Assembly (NCBI GenBank): GCA_046757585.1
Contig: JBHHYR010000105.1
Span: 1 to 13,251, forward strand
Source: JBHHYR01 sp046757585
GTDB taxonomy: Bacteria; Desulfobacterota; Binatia; HRBIN30
Direction: 5' to 3'
Length of the DNA: 13,251 nt
The notes below the pieces were generated by a model. It saw only the letters and a program-made list of their open reading frames with translations. It searched no databases and was not told the origin of the DNA. A program made the position numbers and the translations under genes. Positions 1 to 7,120 of the stretch are shown here, in pieces (positions within the stretch are counted from its first letter, which is position 1; each line of letters starts with the position of its first letter).

Positions 1-1362
1 GACCTTGCCGCGCTGCGCCAAACTCTGGACGAGCTACGCGAGGAGCGTGATGCGCTGGCCGCCAACACGGCCGAACGGAGCCGCGAAGTCGAAACGCAAC
101 AGGCCGCCCTGGCAGAGGTCCGCGCGACCCTCGAGCGGACGTGTGCCGAGCGCGAGCAAGCCAAGCAATCGGGCCTCGACGCGGCGCGGCGGCTGGCCGA
201 CTTGCGCCGCCACGCGGAAAACCTCGCCGCCCAACTGCGCCAGCGCGATGCCCTGCTCCAGACTGCACGAGCCGAGCTTGCACGCCTCGAAGAGGCAGCC
301 CGGGCCGCCGACGCTGCCGCCGCCGAGACCGCCCACGAACGCGACAGCTGGCGCCAGCAGGTCGAGGAAGCCGCCAACCGGCTCGAACGCGAACGTTTGA
401 GCTACGCGGAGGAAAAGGCGGCTTTGGTCCGCAATTTCGCGGCACGACTCGAAGACAAACGGCAACGGGCCTCCGCAGCAGCTGAATCAGGGGAGCGGCA
501 ACCGCCGGGCGAACCACAACCTCACACGCTGTATCAGAAGCCGCTGGCCATTGAGCGGTCGGCGCCGCTGGGAGCAGTTGTCGAGACCGTGCCGGAACCA
601 CCGGCGGTGCGGGTCCTGCCTGAACGTGGGCGCAAGACGGTGGTCCCGTCAGGAGAACTGGTGCTGCTCGACGAGGGCTCCCTGGGCGACGACGCGTGTG
701 CGGCGCTGCACGGCGCGGGCTTTGAGGTGACGCGCCTGTCACCAGGCACCGGCACGGTCGACGACCTTGCCCGCCGCAAGCTGAAATGTGTCATGTTGAA
801 CCTCGGAAGTGGCCCGGCAGCCTGGCAGGTCTTACGGGCGCTGCGCGAACGCGCGGGCACACGGACTGTCCCGATCCTTGCCTACGTGATGACCAAGGAG
901 ACGCCACAAGGCTTCTGCTTCGGTCGCACGGATTTCGCGCCCTGGCCAACCGATTCGGCTCGCATCATCGAGCGCCTCAGTCGCCTGCGACCGAAGCTGC
1001 ACCGCGTACTGCTGCTGAGTGCGGACGTGGATGGCATGGGCTCGTTGCGGGAGCCCTTGGCGCGGGCCAAGGTCTCGACGTCGATCGTGCTCGACGCCAA
1101 GCAGGCGCTGGAGTTCGCTGCCATGGTTGAGCCGGAAGCTGCGCTGTTGCATCTGTCACCTGCGTGCCCGTCGGTGACACGTGCCATCGCTGGTCTGCGA
1201 ACCACCGAGGCCACCCGGGATCTTCCGCTGCTGGTGCTCTTCGATAAGACTCCCACGCCGCGCGAGCCGGCCTTCCTGCGCACCGTCGTTCCACAGTTGC
1301 GGGGCAAATCTTCCTTTCAGTTCACGAACCTGCCGGAGGAAATCGCCCGTTTGATCGGATAG
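1..1362 (+). CDS. Coiled-coil protein with two degenerate receiver (pseudo-REC) domains, 5' truncated
   Basis: The reading frame is open from base 1, so the start lies outside the window; 453 residues are visible. Residues 1-165 are rich in Glu, Arg, Ala and Leu with heptad-like spacing, which indicates a long coiled coil. A Pro-rich linker follows to about 218. Residues 219-330 and 335-453 each resemble a response-regulator receiver fold. In the first, LVLLDEG matches the acidic strand and GFCFGRTDFAPWP resembles the usual GA-D-YL-KP end, but the phosphoacceptor Asp position is Asn267 and the KP Lys is Trp315. In the second, the VDDD-like strand is LLLSAD, the phosphoacceptor position is His384, and a Lys is kept in LVLFDK. 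Both domains therefore probably cannot be phosphorylated and may act as protein-interaction modules. The missing N-terminus could carry a sensor or kinase. Domain identity is by motif resemblance; function is unknown. Confidence 0.65.
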   Translation, partial: DLAALRQTLDELREERDALAANTAERSREVETQQAALAEVRATLERTCAEREQAKQSGLDAARRLADLRRHAENLAAQLRQRDALLQTARAELARLEEAARAADAAAAETAHERDSWRQQVEEAANRLERERLSYAEEKAALVRNFAARLEDKRQRASAAAESGERQPPGEPQPHTLYQKPLAIERSAPLGAVVETVPEPPAVRVLPERGRKTVVPSGELVLLDEGSLGDDACAALHGAGFEVTRLSPGTGTVDDLARRKLKCVMLNLGSGPAAWQVLRALRERAGTRTVPILAYVMTKETPQGFCFGRTDFAPWPTDSARIIERLSRLRPKLHRVLLLSADVDGMGSLREPLARAKVSTSIVLDAKQALEFAAMVEPEAALLHLSPACPSVTRAIAGLRTTEATRDLPLLVLFDKTPTPREPAFLRTVVPQLRGKSSFQFTNLPEEIARLIG

Positions 1363-1492
1363 CGCCGGGACTGCTTGGGCTGGCGCGGGCCCGGGAGCTG
1401 GGCAAATCGGCCGAAGGCGCGATAGACCCGGGCCTACGGCCGTGCCGGGGGCTGGCAAGCAGGTGCCGGCGCTGGGTGGTGTCGTTTCACTG

Positions 1493-1524
1493 CCCGGGCA
1501 CCGAAAGCCCGTGTTGTGCCCGGG
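1493..1524. repeat. Inverted repeat, 9-bp stem
   Basis: CCCGGGCAC at 1493-1501 is the exact reverse complement of GTGCCCGGG at 1516-1524, with a 14-base loop. It lies 131 bases after the stop of the receiver protein and about 20 bases before a TTGACT box. It could be a transcription terminator without a T tract, or an operator. The sequence decides only that the repeat exists. Confidence 0.55.
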
Positions 1525-1542
1525 GTGGCTGTCAAGAATCTG

Positions 1543-1571
1543 TTGACTTTTCCTGTTTATGGTGGCAGTTT
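1543..1571 (+). promoter_or_regulatory. Possible sigma-70 promoter for the propeller gene (weak -10)
   Basis: TTGACT at 1543-1548 matches five of six bases of the -35 consensus. At the standard 17-base spacing the -10 position reads CAGTTT, a poor match, so this is only a candidate. If real, the leader would be about 270 bases long. Confidence 0.25.
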
Positions 1572-1852
1572 CAGCAGCCGTCGTGGCTACTCTGTCGAGA
1601 AGGGGTGCATTGATTGCATGGGGTCCGGTGTGGAACGGCAAGCTGGTGGGAGTCGATGTGTGAGGCGGAAGCCGGAGCCATCTCTCTCGATCTGCGACTC
1701 TCGAGTGAACGACCGAATCCGAAACGATCCGCCAAACAATCCGGGAACTTGCGGTGGCACAGCTAGCTGCGGGTCGCGAGGGGGTGGAATTGCGGCTGGC
1801 ACCGTGTTCGGTGCAGCCGGCTGCGACGGAAGCGCGCACAGAGGAGGCACGC

Positions 1853-4423
1853 ATGGATATGCCTAGAGGCACGATTTCCATTATGCACGTTGCGCTCGGG
1901 GTTCCACTGAGCGTGCGCCGCAATGCGTCCCGTTCGACTTCGAAGTGGGGCACCCTGCTCGTCGCCGGTGCCCTCTGCGTGGGCTTCCTGGTGGCCCCGG
2001 CGGCCGCGGTTGACCTGGCCAGCGTCAGTGCCGGCGGAGGGTCGGGCAGCGGCGGCAGTAACGGCGTTGCGGTGAACGACGACGGTAACTTCGTGGTGTT
2101 CTATTCGGATGCCGGCAACCTGGTCCCGGGGGATACGAACGGCAAGCGCGACGTGTTTGTGCGCGACCGCAGCGGTGCAATGACGGAACGCGTGAGTGTC
2201 AGTAGCTCAGGCGAGCAAGCAAACGGCGCAAGCCACGCAACCGGCGTGGCCCCCGGCATCAGCGCGGATGGACAGGTCGTGGCCTTTTATTCCGCTGCCA
2301 CCAACCTGGTGGCAGACGACACCAACGGTCAGACGGATGTCTTTGTCCGCTTCCGCGACACCGGGGTGACAGAGCTCGTCAGCAAGCGCGTGGACGGGAC
2401 GTTGGGGGATGGTGCGAGCGTGAACCCCAGTATCAGTGCGGACGGCCGGTTCGTCGCGTTCCAGTCGCAGGCGTCGAATTTGGTTCCGAACGACACGAAC
2501 AATACCACGGACATTTTTGTGGTTGATCTCGAGACGGGAGATGTGGAACGCGCCTGCGACAGCGTGGAACCGGATCGGTTCAGTTTTTCGCCCAGCATCA
2601 ACGCGGATGGCAACTTCGTGGCCTTCGCTTCGGCAGCAACCAACCTCGTGCCGGACGATACGAACGGCAAGCTCGACATCTTCGTCTGCGATCGCAGCAC
2701 GGGCCAGATCGAACGGGTCAGCGTCGGGACGGGGGGGCAGGGGAACGGCGACAGCATCCTGCCCGCGATCAGCGGCGACGGCCGTGTGGTGGGATTCAAG
2801 TCGCTGGCGGATGATCTGGTGCCGAGTGACGCGAACGGGGTCGTGGATGTCTTTGTGCACGATCGGGTCGCAGGCCTGACCGAGCGGATCAGTGTCAACA
2901 TGCACGGCGGCGATGCGAACGACTTTTCGTTTCCCCCCAGCCTGAGCAACGATGGCCGCTTCGTGGCATTCGGCTCCTTTGGAACGAACTTGGTCCCCAA
3001 CGACACCAACATCACGTCCAATGTCTTCGTGCGCGATCGGCAGATCGGGGCCACGGTGCTGGTGGATGTGAACGGTCAAGGCCAGCAGGCAAACAACGGG
3101 ACCTCGGACGTTCCCCCCGCGATGAGCGGCGACGGCTTGCAGATCGGATTTGTGTCGTTTGCCACGAATCTCGTCACGAACGACGGCAACCATGCGACGG
3201 ATGTCTTTGTCAGTCAGAACCCGTTCTTCGGGCCCGGCAGCTGCCCCGATGGCGTGTGTCCCGCGGGGGAGGTCTGTGTCAAAGGGTTCTGTGCGAACCC
3301 CACACCGACGGCGGCCGCGACGAAAACACCCACCGCTCCTCCAACCGGCACGCCAACGCTCACGCCGACCCGGACGCCAACGTTCAAGCCTTGCACCGAC
3401 GACAGCATGTGCCCGCCCGACAAGCACTGCCGTGCGGGCTTCTGCAAGATCAAGCGGCCGTGTGATGATGAGGACCCGGCCGTTGACCGTCATGAGTGCC
3501 GCAGTCGAGAAGCGTGTATCGACAACCTTTGCGAATGTGGCGGTGACTGCAATCTCGACGGGATCGTATTCGGTAATGAGATCACGCAGGGGATCCTCAT
3601 CCTCGGTGGGGTGGCTCCGCTGGATCAATGTACTGCGGCAGACATCAATGGTGACGGCCAAGTGCTCGGGAACGAGATCACGCTCGCGGTCCTCAACTTG
3701 GGCGAAGGTTGCGTACAGGAAGGGCAGCCTCTGATCTTTGCGCGCGATCGTGGTGGTATGGTCACCCTGACGGTTGGTTCGGCGAGCATTCCGGACGGCA
3801 GCGGTGCGGCGGCGATCTCGGTGGATCTCAGCGGCGGCGAAGGGGAGGTCGCAACGGCACAGCTCGACGTCCTGTTTGATCCCACGATGATCGAAATCGG
3901 TGATCCCGGCGTGGCGTGTAAGCTGGACGACCGATTGGCGGACCAGGTGTTCCTGGCCACCTTACCCGACGCACCGCCGGCACCGCCGGGGCTGAAGCGG
4001 CTGCGCTTGTTCGTCGGCGACGTAACCGCACCGATCGCTACGTTTGACGATGGGACGATCGTGACGTGCAGGTTTCAGGTGCAGGGCGGAGCCGGAGCAG
4101 CCACCGTCCTGGCTGTGGACAACCTGAACGTCGGCGACGCACGGGGCAATATTTTCGGGTCGCAAGCCGTGAGTGGGGGCGTCTCGATCCTGGTCCCCAC
4201 GGCCACGGCGGTCCCGGCACCCACGCCGGCACCGCCGTGTCCAGGTGATTGCAACGCGGACGGCGAGGTGCTCGGGAACGAGATAACTGTTGCGGTGCGC
4301 ATCCTCGCCGGCCAGGAATCGCTTCAGGAATGTGCGGCGGCGGACGCGGATGGCGACGGCCAGGTCATGGTGACCGACGTGACCCGTGCAGTCATCAGCT
4401 TGGGCCGTGGTTGCCCCCGCTGA
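1853..4423 (+). CDS. Secreted seven-repeat beta-propeller with dockerin-like and cohesin-like modules
   Basis: The predicted protein has 856 residues. I chose the ATG at 1853 because GAGGAGG (1841-1847) lies 5 bases upstream; an in-frame ATG at 1859 is the alternative. Residues 32-52 form a signal peptide ending near AAA-VD. Residues 60-462 hold seven repeats of about 55 residues of the form SADGRFVAFxSxxxNLV, then DTNxxxDVFV: a PD40/TolB-like propeller with an acidic DxNxxxD loop in most blades. Two short Cys knots (464-480 and 515-560) flank a Thr-Pro linker (482-514). Residues 564-620 are a dockerin-like module with two Ca-binding loops (CNLDGIVFGNE and INGDGQVLGNE). Residues 636-780 are a cohesin-like beta-sandwich. 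After a second linker, residues 796-856 form another two-loop dockerin-like module. No enzyme motif is seen; a binding or assembly role outside the cytoplasm is inferred. The next gene carries a related cohesin-like module. Confidence 0.85.
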   Translation: MDMPRGTISIMHVALGVPLSVRRNASRSTSKWGTLLVAGALCVGFLVAPAAAVDLASVSAGGGSGSGGSNGVAVNDDGNFVVFYSDAGNLVPGDTNGKRDVFVRDRSGAMTERVSVSSSGEQANGASHATGVAPGISADGQVVAFYSAATNLVADDTNGQTDVFVRFRDTGVTELVSKRVDGTLGDGASVNPSISADGRFVAFQSQASNLVPNDTNNTTDIFVVDLETGDVERACDSVEPDRFSFSPSINADGNFVAFASAATNLVPDDTNGKLDIFVCDRSTGQIERVSVGTGGQGNGDSILPAISGDGRVVGFKSLADDLVPSDANGVVDVFVHDRVAGLTERISVNMHGGDANDFSFPPSLSNDGRFVAFGSFGTNLVPNDTNITSNVFVRDRQIGATVLVDVNGQGQQANNGTSDVPPAMSGDGLQIGFVSFATNLVTNDGNHATDVFVSQNPFFGPGSCPDGVCPAGEVCVKGFCANPTPTAAATKTPTAPPTGTPTLTPTRTPTFKPCTDDSMCPPDKHCRAGFCKIKRPCDDEDPAVDRHECRSREACIDNLCECGGDCNLDGIVFGNEITQGILILGGVAPLDQCTAADINGDGQVLGNEITLAVLNLGEGCVQEGQPLIFARDRGGMVTLTVGSASIPDGSGAAAISVDLSGGEGEVATAQLDVLFDPTMIEIGDPGVACKLDDRLADQVFLATLPDAPPAPPGLKRLRLFVGDVTAPIATFDDGTIVTCRFQVQGGAGAATVLAVDNLNVGDARGNIFGSQAVSGGVSILVPTATAVPAPTPAPPCPGDCNADGEVLGNEITVAVRILAGQESLQECAAADADGDGQVMVTDVTRAVISLGRGCPR
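2063..3221 (+). repeat. Seven in-gene repeats encoding propeller blades
   Basis: Seven units of about 165 bases encode the motif S/N-x-DG-x-V-x-F, then NLVxxDTNxxxDVFV. Blade-to-blade variation lies mainly in the DTN loop: blade 5 has DAN, blade 6 ends in Asn in place of the last Asp, and blade 7 has DGN. Seven is a complete count for a closed TolB-type propeller, so the domain looks intact. Confidence 0.8.
3662..4284 (+). repeat. 17-base direct repeat within the two dockerin-like modules
   Basis: GTGCTCGGGAACGAGAT occurs at 3662-3678 and again at 4268-4284. It encodes the VLGNEI end of a Ca-binding loop in each dockerin-like module. Identity at the nucleotide level suggests that the two modules arose by recent duplication or gene conversion, with the cohesin-like module lying between them. 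Confidence 0.7.
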
Positions 4424-4534
4424 GCATCTGGCCTCGCGGTTGCCGCGGTTGAGACGGCGTTGAGAAACATGCTGGGGCGGTGCATCGTCAGGGAGAAGTC
4501 ACCGAGGATACTGGCGTTGGGCTGCGACGGTTAC

Positions 4535-4540
4535 AGGAGG
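4535..4540 (+). promoter_or_regulatory. Ribosome binding site deciding the start at 4550
   Basis: A perfect AGGAGG lies 9 bases before the ATG at 4550. This fixes that start over in-frame upstream codons, which have no such site, and places the signal peptide at the protein's N-terminus. Confidence 0.75.
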
Positions 4541-4549
4541 GAGTTCGTA

Positions 4550-5578
4550 ATGGAAAATCCTAGGCGTTGGAAGCGCGCAGGCGTTGGCGGCTGGAAGAGT
4601 GCCTGTTGCGCCGTCGCGGTCTCTCTCGTGTATGCAGCTTCGGCGTCGGCCGTCGTCAGCGTGACGGTCGCGACCAGTGACGGCGTTCCCGGAGGGACGG
4701 TGACCCTGACAATGAGCGTGAGCCGTACCGCGGGGGAGCCGCCGATCGCCAACGTGCAGGCGGACATCCTCTTCGACACGACGCAGATCCAGCTCGTTGG
4801 TACGTGTGTAGCGGACGGAGCGGCATGCCAGGGGAGCGCCGATTGCGCCGGCGATGGCACCTGCGACCTCCCCTGTGAGAAGGATCCACGCCTGGCGGTC
4901 CAGATTCTCAGTGCCACCTTGCCAGTCACCGTGCGTCCACCGGACCCAGCCCCGATGCGGCGCTTGCGGCTCGCTGTGCTCCCGCCCACGCAGGTGCCGA
5001 TTCCCACGTTCGACGACGGTGTCGTCGCGACGTGCACGTTTCAGGTGCCGGACACCGCTGAGCTGGGGCCGCAGACGCTGACCAGCGACGACGCGAGACT
5101 CAACGCCGGTGACGCTTTGGGGCAGCTGCTGCCTGCAGAGGCCGTCCTGGAACCCGGCAGTGTCGTCGCGCCGCCCACACCCACCCCAACTGGGCCAACT
5201 GGCACACCGACGCCGGTGGTGACGGAGACCGAAACACCCGCCGCTACGCCCGCAACTGAAACCCCAACTGACACGCCTGTCGTTACGGTCTCGCCCAGCA
5301 ACACGCCAACCAACACACCGATGAACACGCCGACAGTGAAGGAGGGCACAGCCACGCCCGCGAATACGCCCACCAATACGCTTGTGCCGACTCGTACAGC
5401 GACCTCGGTGCCCCCGACCGCCACCCGGACGAACGCCCCGCAGGCGACCGCGACCAAGAAGGGCGGTGGAGGCGGCGGTTGCACGGTGACGGCGGTGGAG
5501 ACGGGGCGCGGCGGAGCGTTTGTGTGGTTCGTGGTGCCCGCCGCGTTGCTCCTGTGGCGCCGGCGGTTCAGAGGCTGA
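4550..5578 (+). CDS. Secreted cohesin-like protein with Thr-Pro stalk and C-terminal sorting anchor
   Basis: The predicted protein has 342 residues. Residues 1-35 form a signal peptide with cleavage near ASA-VV. Residues 36-204 resemble a cohesin-like beta-sandwich and share motifs with the module in the preceding gene: a LFD strand, SATLP, MRRLRL, TFDDG and TCTFQV. A Cys-rich insertion with five cysteines begins at Cys86. Residues 205-304 are a low-complexity Thr-Pro linker, probably a wall- or surface-spanning stalk and possibly glycosylated. The end is tripartite: six glycines (305-310), Cys311, a hydrophobic helix (about 321-335) and the basic tail RRRFRG. This resembles the GlyGly-CTERM and MYXO-CTERM sorting signals, in which a membrane protease processes the tail and the protein is retained at the surface. 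It lies 126 bases after the propeller gene and could be co-transcribed. Binding partner and function are inferred, not shown. Confidence 0.8.
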   Translation: MENPRRWKRAGVGGWKSACCAVAVSLVYAASASAVVSVTVATSDGVPGGTVTLTMSVSRTAGEPPIANVQADILFDTTQIQLVGTCVADGAACQGSADCAGDGTCDLPCEKDPRLAVQILSATLPVTVRPPDPAPMRRLRLAVLPPTQVPIPTFDDGVVATCTFQVPDTAELGPQTLTSDDARLNAGDALGQLLPAEAVLEPGSVVAPPTPTPTGPTGTPTPVVTETETPAATPATETPTDTPVVTVSPSNTPTNTPMNTPTVKEGTATPANTPTNTLVPTRTATSVPPTATRTNAPQATATKKGGGGGGCTVTAVETGRGGAFVWFVVPAALLLWRRRFRG

Positions 5579-5597
5579 GCGAGCAAGAATCCGGTTC

Positions 5598-5621
5598 CGG
5601 AGGCCCTGTACGGGGCCTCCG
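5598..5621 (+). terminator. GC-rich hairpin after the cohesin-like gene
   Basis: A perfect stem pairs CGGAGGCCC (5598-5606) with GGGCCTCCG (5613-5621), nine base pairs around the loop TGTACG. It starts 19 bases after the stop codon. No T tract follows, so it could be a factor-assisted or T-less terminator, or an mRNA-stabilising structure. Confidence 0.5.
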
Positions 5622-5679
5622 CCCGCCTGGCGTCCGCCCCGATTCGAGGGGAAGGACTGGCAGCGGGGAATCGTGTCCT

Positions 5680-5697
5680 CGCCCCGTGGACGGGGCG
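5680..5697 (+). terminator. Second GC-rich hairpin in the same gap
   Basis: CGCCCCG (5680-5686) pairs with CGGGGCG (5691-5697) around the tetraloop TGGA. It lies 59 bases after the first hairpin and 63 bases before the dehydrogenase start, and has no T tract. It could be a back-up terminator or a leader structure of the dehydrogenase gene. Confidence 0.35.
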
Positions 5698-5760
5698 GCT
5701 GGCCACTGGCTTGTCCGCGCGGAAGCGGGTAGTGTTGCCGGCAACTGAGGGGCTCCGGGT

Positions 5761-7098
5761 TTGCTAGATACACTCATCAACCGTTTTGAGTCCCGCCGAG
5801 CCGTCGTGGGCATCCTCGGCTTAGGCTACGTTGGGCTGCCGCTGGCTGCAACGTTCGCGGAGGGCGGCTTTGCGGTCGTCGGGTTCGACATCGATGGCGC
5901 GAAGATCGAAGAGCTACGCGCCGGCCGCAGCTATATCCGACACGTGCCTGCGGCTAGACTGAGCGCGTTGTTGGGATCCCAACCACCTGACTGTGACGGC
6001 GCGGCGTTCTACCCGACGACAGACTACAGTCTCCTAGCGGGGTGTGACGCGGTCCTCATCTGCGTGCCTACGCCGCTCACTGAGAACCGTGAGCCCGATC
6101 TCTCGTGTGTGACCAGTACGGCCCAGACCATCGCACGCTACTTGCGACCCAATCAACTGGTGGTGCTGGAAAGCACGACCTATCCGGGGACCACTGACGA
6201 AGTGGTGCGTGGGCTGCTTGAGGCCAATGGGCTCCAGGCAGGGAAGGACTTCTTCCTGGCGTTTTCACCGGAGCGGGAGGACCCCAACAACCCGCAGTAT
6301 TCCACCCGCACGATTCCGAAACTGATCGGCGGGTATACCCCCCTGTGTGGCCAGGTGGCTGCGGCGCTTTACGGCGCCGTGCTGGAACGGGTCATTCCGG
6401 TCTCTTCCGCCCGGGTGGCGGAGGCCGCAAAGCTGCTGGAAAACATCTACCGCAGCGTCAATATTGCGCTGGTCAACGAGCTCAAGGTGCTGTTCGACCG
6501 GATGGGCCTCGATGTCTGGGAAGTCATCGACGCCGCTGCCACCAAGCCGTTTGGCTTCACCCCCTTTTACCCGGGGCCAGGGTTGGGTGGCCACTGCATT
6601 CCCATCGATCCCTTTTATCTGACCTGGAAAGCGCGACAGTACGAGCTGGCGACGCGGTTCATCGAGCTGGCCGGAGAGGTGAATCACGCGATGCCCGCCT
6701 TCGTGGTCGAGAAGCTGATGGACGCCCTCAACGAACGCCGGCGCAGCTTGAAGGGGGCCCGGGTGCTGGTTCTGGGCGTCGCGTATAAGCGTGACTTGGA
6801 CGACACCCGGGAATCACCAGCGCTGAAGGTCATCGATCTCCTGCTGAAAAAGGGCGCTGAGGTTTGCTACCATGACCCGTACGTCCCGACGCTCAAGCGG
6901 TCCCGACATTACAACTTCAACCTCCGCTCGGTTCCACTCACCCGGGAGCAGCTGCGATGGGCCGACGCCGTGATCATTGCGACGGACCACGCTGCGTTCG
7001 ATTATGCGTCCATCGTTGAAGCCAGCTCATTGGTCATTGATACGCGGAACGCCACCCGCTGCGTGACCGAGGGGCGTGAAAAGATTGTCCGGGCCTGA
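5761..7098 (+). CDS. wbpA: Nucleotide-sugar dehydrogenase, WbpA-type (UDP-N-acetylglucosamine 6-dehydrogenase)
   Basis: The predicted protein has 445 residues, normal for the family. It oxidises the C6 hydroxyl of a UDP-sugar to the carboxylate with two NAD+ in the cytosol, supplying acidic sugars for surface polysaccharide. The Rossmann motif GLGYVG is at 20-25. ESTTYPGTT and FSPERE (Glu171) follow, then Lys224 and Asn228 in KLLEN, and the catalytic Cys279 in GLGGHCIPIDPF. The C-terminal domain contains GVAYKRDLDDTRESPA. The ESTTYPGTT signature favours the WbpA branch over UDP-glucose dehydrogenase, but exact substrate is inferred. The start is TTG at 5761: an in-frame TGA lies at 5746-5748, and GAGGGG (5747-5752) is 8 bases upstream. 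No other polysaccharide gene lies in the window, so it looks like an orphan here. Confidence 0.9.
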   Translation: MLDTLINRFESRRAVVGILGLGYVGLPLAATFAEGGFAVVGFDIDGAKIEELRAGRSYIRHVPAARLSALLGSQPPDCDGAAFYPTTDYSLLAGCDAVLICVPTPLTENREPDLSCVTSTAQTIARYLRPNQLVVLESTTYPGTTDEVVRGLLEANGLQAGKDFFLAFSPEREDPNNPQYSTRTIPKLIGGYTPLCGQVAAALYGAVLERVIPVSSARVAEAAKLLENIYRSVNIALVNELKVLFDRMGLDVWEVIDAAATKPFGFTPFYPGPGLGGHCIPIDPFYLTWKARQYELATRFIELAGEVNHAMPAFVVEKLMDALNERRRSLKGARVLVLGVAYKRDLDDTRESPALKVIDLLLKKGAEVCYHDPYVPTLKRSRHYNFNLRSVPLTREQLRWADAVIIATDHAAFDYASIVEASSLVIDTRNATRCVTEGREKIVRA

Positions 7099-7105
7099 CC
7101 TGGGT

Positions 7106-7120
7106 TGGCCGGAAGGGCCA
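7106..7120 (+). terminator. Short hairpin after the dehydrogenase gene
   Basis: TGGCC (7106-7110) pairs with GGCCA (7116-7120) around a 5-base loop, 8 bases after the stop codon. It has only five pairs and no T tract, so it is a weak candidate. Confidence 0.25.

Larger units (their letters stand above)
1363..1852. other. 490-base intergenic gap rich in CCCGGG palindromes
   Basis: I see no convincing gene here; the short open frames have no plausible ribosome site or protein-like composition. The first half holds four CCCGGG hexamers (starting at 1390, 1427, 1493 and 1519), including a perfect TGCCCGGGCA palindrome at 1491-1500. The second half is less GC-rich and holds a possible -35 element at 1543. 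The gap ends in the ribosome site of the propeller gene. It is most simply read as an untranslated regulatory region between two transcription units. Confidence 0.6.

Noticed and set aside
1561..1580. Possible sigma-54 promoter (GG then GC spacing) before the propeller gene
   Set aside because: The GC dinucleotide does not fall at the required 10-base distance from GG; the bases there read AG.
1516..1866. A 116-codon open frame in the gap before the propeller gene
   Set aside because: It has no ribosome site, shows no domain or signal peptide, and runs out of frame into the well-supported start at 1853.
2207..3661. A 484-codon open frame on the minus strand inside the propeller gene
   Set aside because: It is antisense to the repeat-containing gene, and its apparent repeats are only the mirror of the propeller repeats.
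4435..4447. Hairpin CGCGG-TTG-CCGCG after the propeller gene as a terminator
   Set aside because: The stem has only five pairs with a 3-base loop and no T tract. It is too weak to claim that the propeller and cohesin-like genes are separate transcripts.
5170..5460. Repetitive ACxCCxAC DNA suggesting a CRISPR or tandem repeat array
   Set aside because: The period is the codon pair Thr-Pro in a single open frame between a folded domain and a membrane anchor, so it is a protein linker. There are no spacers of uniform length.
1853..5578. A true cellulosome locus
   Set aside because: No glycoside hydrolase, carbohydrate-binding module or multi-cohesin scaffold is visible, so only the cohesin- and dockerin-like resemblance is claimed.
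4499..5773. A 424-codon open frame on the minus strand across the cohesin-like gene
   Set aside because: The translation is low-complexity Arg, Gly and His rich, and spans a gap with two hairpins. The plus-strand gene explains the region.
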